Assembly (NCBI GenBank): GCA_040757715.1
Contig: JBFLWS010000005.1
Coordinates: forward strand, 144,413-208,412
DNA length: 64,000 bases
DNA from: CAIMFV01 sp040757715
GTDB lineage: Bacteria; Pseudomonadota; Alphaproteobacteria; Caulobacterales; Caulobacteraceae
Reading direction: 5' to 3'
Shown here: in pieces, positions 59,025 through 64,000 of the stretch
How the letters are laid out: every line of letters begins with the position of its first letter
How positions within the stretch are numbered: the first letter of the stretch is position 1
The notes under the pieces: model-generated
What the model saw: the letters and a program-made list of their open reading frames with translations, nothing else
What the model was told of the DNA's origin: nothing
The model's database searches: none
Position numbers and translations under genes: made by a program

Positions 59025-60085
59025 GCCTCTCGCCGCTTCCCAACTGGCGTCAGATTCACGAACGCCTTCCAATTATCTTTCCACCAGGGATTCAGAACCG
59101 GGATCGTTCCACCTGGGAGATCGCGGCGCGCACCATCTTTGTCATGCTCTACGCCGGTGCTGTCGAAGGCCGGGAGCAATGGCTCAGGCCCGATCAGGTC
59201 AGCCGCATGACGGATGCTCAGGCCGACAAGCAAGATGACCTTTCGCGGCTCAATTGGGCGAAAGAGTCTGTCAGACCAGGCAAGGGCGAAATCCCAGGCC
59301 GCTGGTACGCCGTAAACACCCGTGAATCGATCCGCGACGATACAATTCGTTATGCGCTGATCCAGAACGCGGCAGTCATTGAAAGGCCCGGTCTCCCGAC
59401 GACTTCGCCCGCCGGGCGTTACGCGCTTCAGGCCGATTTCGCAGCCTTACTTGATCCCACGCTTGACGAAGCCGCGTTCCAGGCTCGCGCCGATCTTTGG
59501 CGTGACAAGTACTTGAATGCAGGCGCGCTTGCGCGGATCGCGCTCCGCCGAAAGAGGGCCGTTGCGGACGGCGACTTCGTCCTCGTAACCTTCCCCAACG
59601 GCGAAGCTCGGCGCATGACGCCGGGCGACAGCACAGACATCACCAAGGCGGTCATCGAGGTCTTCGCACCGCACTTCCTCGCGAAACCTGATGTCATCTT
59701 CGTTAGCGAGAGCGGCGCGAAGGTTGTCGCTCGTGATGACGATCTTGCGAGGGCGGTCGGCCTCAACATCCAGTCTGACAAGAACCTACCCGACATTATC
59801 CTGGTCGACCTCGGTCCCCAGCATCCAAGGCTGATCTTTGTGGAAGTCGTCGCGACCGATGGCCCCATCAACGACGCTCGCAAAGCCGCGCTTGTCAAAC
59901 TGGCGGGCGACGCCGGGTTTGCGGCCGAGCATTTGGCCTTCGTGACGGCTTACCTTGATCGTGGCGATCCGCCCTTCCGCCGGACCGTCAGCAGTCTGGC
60001 ATGGGGCGGTTACGTCTGGTTCGCCTCTGAACCCGACAAGCTGATTATCCTCAGCGAGAGTGCGGAGAGCCTTACTGGCGCATAG
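59021..60085 (+). CDS. BsuBI/PstI-family type II restriction endonuclease
   Basis: 354 residues. The N-terminal winged-helix-like part (WEIAARTIFVMLYAGAVEG, LNWAKESVRPGKGEIPGRWYAVNTRESIRDDTI) and the C-terminal nuclease part with DIILVDLGPQHPRLIFVEVVATDGPINDARKAAL (D...E-V-V-A pattern of this family), then FVTAYLDRGDPPFRRTVSSLAWGGYVWFASEPD. PstI and BsuBI cut CTGCAG, so that site is the natural first guess, unproven here. Starts TTG inside the methylase stop (TTGA overlap), so it is translationally coupled. Confidence 0.92.
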   Translation: MSLSPLPNWRQIHERLPIIFPPGIQNRDRSTWEIAARTIFVMLYAGAVEGREQWLRPDQVSRMTDAQADKQDDLSRLNWAKESVRPGKGEIPGRWYAVNTRESIRDDTIRYALIQNAAVIERPGLPTTSPAGRYALQADFAALLDPTLDEAAFQARADLWRDKYLNAGALARIALRRKRAVADGDFVLVTFPNGEARRMTPGDSTDITKAVIEVFAPHFLAKPDVIFVSESGAKVVARDDDLARAVGLNIQSDKNLPDIILVDLGPQHPRLIFVEVVATDGPINDARKAALVKLAGDAGFAAEHLAFVTAYLDRGDPPFRRTVSSLAWGGYVWFASEPDKLIILSESAESLTGA

Positions 60086-60151
60086 CAAGCATTCGGCACG
60101 CGCTGTAGCAATCGGGGCAGCTTTAACCGCCCAAATCTATTGAGCTAACCC

Positions 60152-61645
60152 CTACGCGCTCACCAGCAGCGACAGCTGGGAGTCGTTGGCTTCCTTGGCC
60201 CGCTCGGCCTCTTCGCGGTCCTGCAGGCGGGTGGGGTAGTCGCCGGTGAAATAGTGGTCGGTGAACTGGGGCATGTGCGGGTTGCGTGGCCCGGCCTCCA
60301 GGGCGGCGTAGAGCCCGTCCACCGAGAGGAAGCCGAGGCTGTCCACCTCGAGATAGGCCTCCATCTCCTTCAGGCTCATGCGCGCGGCGAGCAGGTTCTC
60401 GCGCTCGGGCATGTCGATGCCGTAGAAGTCCGGCCACTGGATCGGCGGGGAGGCGGAGCGCAGGTGCACCTCCTTGGCGCCGGCCTCGCGCACCATGCGC
60501 ACGATCTTCACCGAGGTGGTGCCGCGCACGATGGAATCGTCGATGAGCACCACGCGTTTGCCTTCCAGCACCGAGCGGTTGGGGCTGTGCTTCATGCGCA
60601 CGCCAAGCTCGCGGATGCCTTGGGTGGGCTGGATGAAGGTGCGGCCCATATAGTGGCTGCGGATGATGCCCATCTCGAAGGGCAGGCCGCTCTTCTGGGC
60701 GTAGCCGAGGGCGGCGGGCACGCCGCTGTCAGGCACCGGCACCACGATGTCGGCGTCCACGCCAGTCTCTTCGGCCAGACGCGCGCCCATGCGCTTCCTC
60801 ACCTGATAGACCGGCTGGCCTTGCACGATGGAGTCCGGCCGGGCGAAATAGACATATTCGAACAGGCAGGGGCGCGGGGCTCTCGCGGGGAAGGGGCGGA
60901 AGCTCGCCAGCCCGTCGTCGGAGATCACCACCACCTCGCCGTGCTGCACATCGCGCACGAAGCGGGCGCCGATCATTTCGAGGGCGCAGGTCTCGGAGGC
61001 CAGCACATATTTACCCTCCAGCTCGCCCAGCACCAGTGGGCGGATGCCCAAGGGGTCGCGGGCGCCGATGAGCATGGTGTCGGTGAGGGCCACCAGCGCA
61101 TAGCCGCCCTCGATCTGCGACAGGGCGTCGACGAAGCGGTCCACCACCTTGGGGGCGCGGGAGCGGGCGATGAGGTGCAGGATGACCTCGGAGTCCGAGG
61201 TGGACTGGAAGATGGCCCCCTGCTGCACCAGGCGCTTGCGCAGGGACAGGAAGTTGGTGAGGTTGCCGTTGTGGCCGATGGCGATGCCGCTGGACTCCAG
61301 GTCCGCGAACATGGGCTGCACATTGCGCAGGAAGCTGCCGCCGGCGGTGGCGTAGCGGGTGTGGCCGATGGCCGCGGCGCCGGGCAGGCGGCGCACCACG
61401 TCGGGGCCGGAGAAGGCCTCGCCCACATGGCCCTCGTGGCGTTCGTTGTGGAAGCGCTGGCCGTCGAAGGCGGCGATGCCGCAGGCCTCCTGGCCGCGAT
61501 GCTGCAGGGCGTGCAGGCCAAGGGCGGTGATCGCGGCGGCCTCCGGCACGCCCCAGACGCCGAACACCCCGCATTCCAGCCGCAGCTGGTCGTTACGATC
61601 CTCGTCTTCAGGCGAGAATCCGGCAGGGGTGTCGGCGAGGGTCAT
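60152..61645 (-). CDS. purF: Amidophosphoribosyltransferase
   Basis: 497 residues. A short propeptide precedes the N-terminal nucleophile Cys25 in LRLECGVFGVWG. The glutaminase domain has LHALQHRGQEACGIAAFDG, ATAGGSFLRNVQPMFA and GHNGNLTNF, then the PRTase site RVVLIDDSIVRGTTSVKIVRMVREAGAKEVHLRSASPPI. First committed step of purine synthesis. Overlaps the cvpA-like gene by 4 bp, the usual order for this group. Confidence 0.97.
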   Translation of the reverse strand: MTLADTPAGFSPEDEDRNDQLRLECGVFGVWGVPEAAAITALGLHALQHRGQEACGIAAFDGQRFHNERHEGHVGEAFSGPDVVRRLPGAAAIGHTRYATAGGSFLRNVQPMFADLESSGIAIGHNGNLTNFLSLRKRLVQQGAIFQSTSDSEVILHLIARSRAPKVVDRFVDALSQIEGGYALVALTDTMLIGARDPLGIRPLVLGELEGKYVLASETCALEMIGARFVRDVQHGEVVVISDDGLASFRPFPARAPRPCLFEYVYFARPDSIVQGQPVYQVRKRMGARLAEETGVDADIVVPVPDSGVPAALGYAQKSGLPFEMGIIRSHYMGRTFIQPTQGIRELGVRMKHSPNRSVLEGKRVVLIDDSIVRGTTSVKIVRMVREAGAKEVHLRSASPPIQWPDFYGIDMPERENLLAARMSLKEMEAYLEVDSLGFLSVDGLYAALEAGPRNPHMPQFTDHYFTGDYPTRLQDREEAERAKEANDSQLSLLVSA

Positions 61646-62367
61646 CTCGTTCGCTCCACGAGGTCGTCGATGCCATGACGCATCTTCGGACCGTAGGCGG
61701 CAGGTTTGGTCGGCGGCGATTTGTGCGGCTGTACGTCGTAATTGCTAAGATGGGAAGCCTTGGGGACGATGGAAAGTCCAACACGCTCGGCCTGATGCGC
61801 TGAGGCCTCGCTCACGCGCTGGTTGAGCTCGGCGCTGACATTGGCGCTCACCTTGTCCACCGCCTGTTGCTCCAGGGCCTTGGCGAGGTCGGCGCCGTGC
61901 GGGGCCACCACCCCCATGAGTTTTCCCGAGGCGCGGGCGAGGGGGTAGAGCTTGGCCTCCGTCACCCACTTCGGAGCGGCGTCGCCCGGCGCCACGGCGC
62001 TCAAGGTGAGCTCAAAGAGGCCGAGGATCACCAGGGCTCGGCCGACGCCGAAGGCCAGCCCCGCCGTGCGGTCGAGGGCGCCGAGGCCCTGGCTCCGGTG
62101 CAGCTGGCTGACGATGATGGCGGTGAAGGCCTTCAGGCAGAAGAACACCAGTAGGAACACGCCCCCCACGGCGGCGGCGAGGGCCAGCCAGTCCGGCTGC
62201 ACCAGCTTGCGGGCCACGGGGGCGCTCAGCGGCAGGGCGTAGGCGGCGATGAGGGCCGACAGGGCGAAGGCCACGAGGCCCACCACCTCGCGCACGCCGC
62301 CCTTGGCGAGGCCGTTGAGGCCGGCCACCAGAAGAAGCGCGAGGGCGAGGAGGTCGAAGGCGGTCAT
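61642..62367 (-). CDS. cvpA: CvpA family membrane protein
   Basis: 241 residues with four predicted helices: LLALALLLVAGLNGLAKGGVREVVGLVAFALSALIAAYALP, WLALAAAVGGVFLLVFFCLKAFTAIIV and RTAGLAFGVGRALVILGLFELT, which is the CvpA/colicin V production pattern. The C-terminal 100 residues are soluble. Genes of this family usually precede purF, as here. Function in purine-linked growth or envelope maintenance is not defined. Confidence 0.92.
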   Translation of the reverse strand: MTAFDLLALALLLVAGLNGLAKGGVREVVGLVAFALSALIAAYALPLSAPVARKLVQPDWLALAAAVGGVFLLVFFCLKAFTAIIVSQLHRSQGLGALDRTAGLAFGVGRALVILGLFELTLSAVAPGDAAPKWVTEAKLYPLARASGKLMGVVAPHGADLAKALEQQAVDKVSANVSAELNQRVSEASAHQAERVGLSIVPKASHLSNYDVQPHKSPPTKPAAYGPKMRHGIDDLVERTR

Positions 62368-62405
62368 GACGGTCGCACCCTAGGCCTAAGGGGTAAGGAA
62401 GGGGT

Positions 62406-63788
62406 TTAGCTGAAGTCGCCATCGCCGATTCTCGCCACGGCTTCGGAGAGCCGGCTGACCCCGGCGATGTGCACGCCTTCCGGGGCGCGCTCCTCGGCGG
62501 CGCGGGGGGCCAGCGCCCGGGAGAAGCCGAGCTTGGCGGCCTCCTTCAGGCGGGAGTCCATGCGGCTGACCTGGCGCACGTCCCCCGAGAGGCTCGCCTC
62601 GCCGAACACCACGCAGTCCTGCGGCAGGGGCTTGTCGAGGGCGGAGGAGGCGAGGGCCGCCGCCGCGGCGAGGTCGGCGGCCGGCTCGGTGATGCGCAGC
62701 CCCCCCGCTACATTGAGATAGATGTCGCGATCGCCGAAGCCGAGGCCGCAGCGGGCTTCCAGCACCGCCAGCACCATGGCCAGGCGCCCCGAATCCCAGC
62801 CCACCACCGCGCGCCTCGGCGTGCCGAAGGCCGAGGGGGCCACCAGGGCCTGGAACTCCACCAGCACCGGGCGCGAGCCCTCGATGCCGGCGAACACCGC
62901 GGCGCCCGCCGCCCGCGCCCCGCCCTCGTTGAGAAAGAGGGAGGAGGGGTTGCGCACTTCGCGGAGGCCTGCGTCGCTCATCTCAAAGACGCCGATCTCG
63001 TCGGTGGCCCCGAAGCGGTTCTTGGCCCCGCGCAAGATGCGGAACGGATAGCCGCGCTCGCCCTCGAAGGAGAGCACCGCGTCCACCATGTGCTCCACCA
63101 CTCTGGGGCCGGCGATCTGGCCGTCCTTGGTCACGTGCCCCACCAGGATCACCGCCGTCTTCTTTTTCTTGGCCAGGCGCACCATCTCGCCGGCGGCGGC
63201 GCGCACCTGGGCCACCGAGCCGGGGGCGGCCTCCAACTGGTCGCTCCACAGGGTCTGGATGGAGTCGATGACCACGAGGTCGAACTGATCGGCCTTCAGA
63301 CCTTCCACCACTTGGCGCAGGCTCGTCTCGGCGGCGAGGCGCACGGGGGCGTGGGCGAGGCCCATGCGCTGGGCCCGGGCGCGCACCTGCTCCACCGCCT
63401 CTTCGCCGGAGACATAGGCGACGGAGGCGCCGCCCAGGGCCGCCTGGGCCACCACCTGTAAGAGGAGCGTGGACTTGCCCACCCCCGGATCGCCGCCCAG
63501 CAAGATGGCCGAACCGGGCGCCACCCCGCCCCCGCACACCCGATCGAACTCCTCCACTCCGGTGACGATGCGCGGCGGCGACGGGGTGTGGGCGTCGAGC
63601 GTCTCGAAGGCCAATCCATTGGCGCGCGAGCGCGAGGCCTTCACCGGGGAAAGCGCCCCCGGCGGCCGGGCGGCGGGCAGCTCTTCGACGAGGGTGTTCC
63701 AGGCCCCGCAGGCCGGGCACTGGCCGGCCCACTTGCCCTGCACGGCGCCGCAGGACTGGCAGACATAATGCGCGCCGTCGCGGGCCAT
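62406..63788 (-). CDS. radA: DNA repair protein RadA
   Basis: 460 residues: N-terminal C4 zinc finger (C10, C13, C24, C27), RecA-like ATPase with LLGGDPGVGKSTLLLQVV and LVVIDSIQTLW, the RadA-specific K-N-R-F-G in RILRGAKNRFGATDEIGVFEM, and a C-terminal Lon-protease-like domain (VFGEASLSGDVRQVSRMDSRLKEAAKLGFSRAL). It promotes branch migration in recombination. First gene of the radA-cvpA-purF run; ATG 63788 with GGAG upstream. Confidence 0.97.
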   Translation of the reverse strand: MARDGAHYVCQSCGAVQGKWAGQCPACGAWNTLVEELPAARPPGALSPVKASRSRANGLAFETLDAHTPSPPRIVTGVEEFDRVCGGGVAPGSAILLGGDPGVGKSTLLLQVVAQAALGGASVAYVSGEEAVEQVRARAQRMGLAHAPVRLAAETSLRQVVEGLKADQFDLVVIDSIQTLWSDQLEAAPGSVAQVRAAAGEMVRLAKKKKTAVILVGHVTKDGQIAGPRVVEHMVDAVLSFEGERGYPFRILRGAKNRFGATDEIGVFEMSDAGLREVRNPSSLFLNEGGARAAGAAVFAGIEGSRPVLVEFQALVAPSAFGTPRRAVVGWDSGRLAMVLAVLEARCGLGFGDRDIYLNVAGGLRITEPAADLAAAAALASSALDKPLPQDCVVFGEASLSGDVRQVSRMDSRLKEAAKLGFSRALAPRAAEERAPEGVHIAGVSRLSEAVARIGDGDFS

Positions 63789-63873
63789 GGGGTGCTCCTG
63801 GAAGGGGTGGCAGCATGGCGTGATTCGGGGGCGGGGCGGGCGTGATCCAGTCCACAGGCGGGGGTTCCTTTGG

Positions 63874-63896
63874 CCTCTCCCCCTTGAAGGCAGGGG
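63874..63896. repeat. Fragment of family 1 repeat
   Basis: cctctcccccttgaaggcag is a single arm of the family 1 element, here without the second palindrome. The remaining sequence to the window end has no supported feature. Confidence 0.5.
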
Positions 63897-64000
63897 AATC
63901 GCATATGGGTTTGGAGTCGGGTTGTTAGGGCGAACGGGGTTCTGAGGTTGTCTTCCGGATGGAAGGGAGACGGCGGATGGAGACGTTTTCGGATTGCTTT

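Overview
The window reads as a chromosomal segment of a high-G+C alphaproteobacterium, most likely a member of the Caulobacterales. The best markers are a ChpT-type histidine phosphotransferase in a chemotaxis-like operon, the alphaproteobacterial small families DUF2093 and DUF3126 (the latter beside cysE), a CobS-type cobaltochelatase subunit, a phasin, and the block radA-cvpA-purF. No rRNA or tRNA gene and no CRISPR array was recognised by eye.

Layout. 0-3.8 kb: WD40-like protein, a bifunctional class A PBP and a YcgN-type cysteine-cluster protein. 3.9-6.7 kb: a low-G+C island holding an sce7726-like nuclease-fold protein that converges on a three-gene operon (two-TM membrane protein, ImmA/IrrE metallopeptidase, phage T4 beta-like protein). 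6.75-11.25 kb: nitroreductase, mtgA, then a minus-strand signalling operon (chpT, degenerate kinase-like protein, CheY-like, CheR). 11.5-18.8 kb: LytM/M23 protease, SDR, LpxL-like acyltransferase, response regulator, second M23 protein with DUF2093, then a FAD oxidoreductase coupled to an internally duplicated cysteine-rich protein. 19-23.9 kb: EF-P with its beta-lysylation enzymes EpmA and EpmB, a TesB thioesterase and cobS. 24-26.3 kb: three tandem tail-collar (MdpB-like) genes plus a GNAT. 26.3-32.3 kb: nitroreductase, NUDIX, cysE, DUF3126, an internally deleted IS, a secreted metalloprotease and a DOPA-type dioxygenase. 32.6-41.6 kb: phoH with a terminator-bearing leader, gamma carbonic anhydrase, GYF_2 protein, CinA-like protein, sfsA, a low-G+C pair, xerC/DUF484, a DUF2142-like membrane protein and queF. 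41.7-49.9 kb: SDR, PanE-like reductase, cfa, and a cell-wall trio (L,D-transpeptidase, DUF882/M15, D,D-carboxypeptidase with SPOR). 50-54.1 kb: phasin with paired dyads and tandem terminators, a two-wHTH regulator, a FAD-linked oxidase and an SDR. 54.5-60.1 kb: accessory block with a cupin, a GH127/GH146-like arabinofuranosidase and a BsuBI/PstI-type restriction-modification pair. 60.2-63.8 kb: purF, cvpA, radA.

Themes. Cell-envelope enzymes are unusually dense (seven peptidoglycan enzymes plus an acyltransferase). Three families of dispersed palindromic intergenic repeats recur across the window, and one copy is split by the deleted IS element while an unsplit copy lies about 2 kb away.

The strongest candidates for undescribed biology are the 3.9-6.7 kb sce7726/beta/ImmA island, an attenuator-like RNA leader in front of phoH, the tail-collar triplet with GNAT and repeated upstream sites, and the FAD oxidoreductase/Cys-rich duplicated protein pair. 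All functional statements are from motif reading only. No database search was run.
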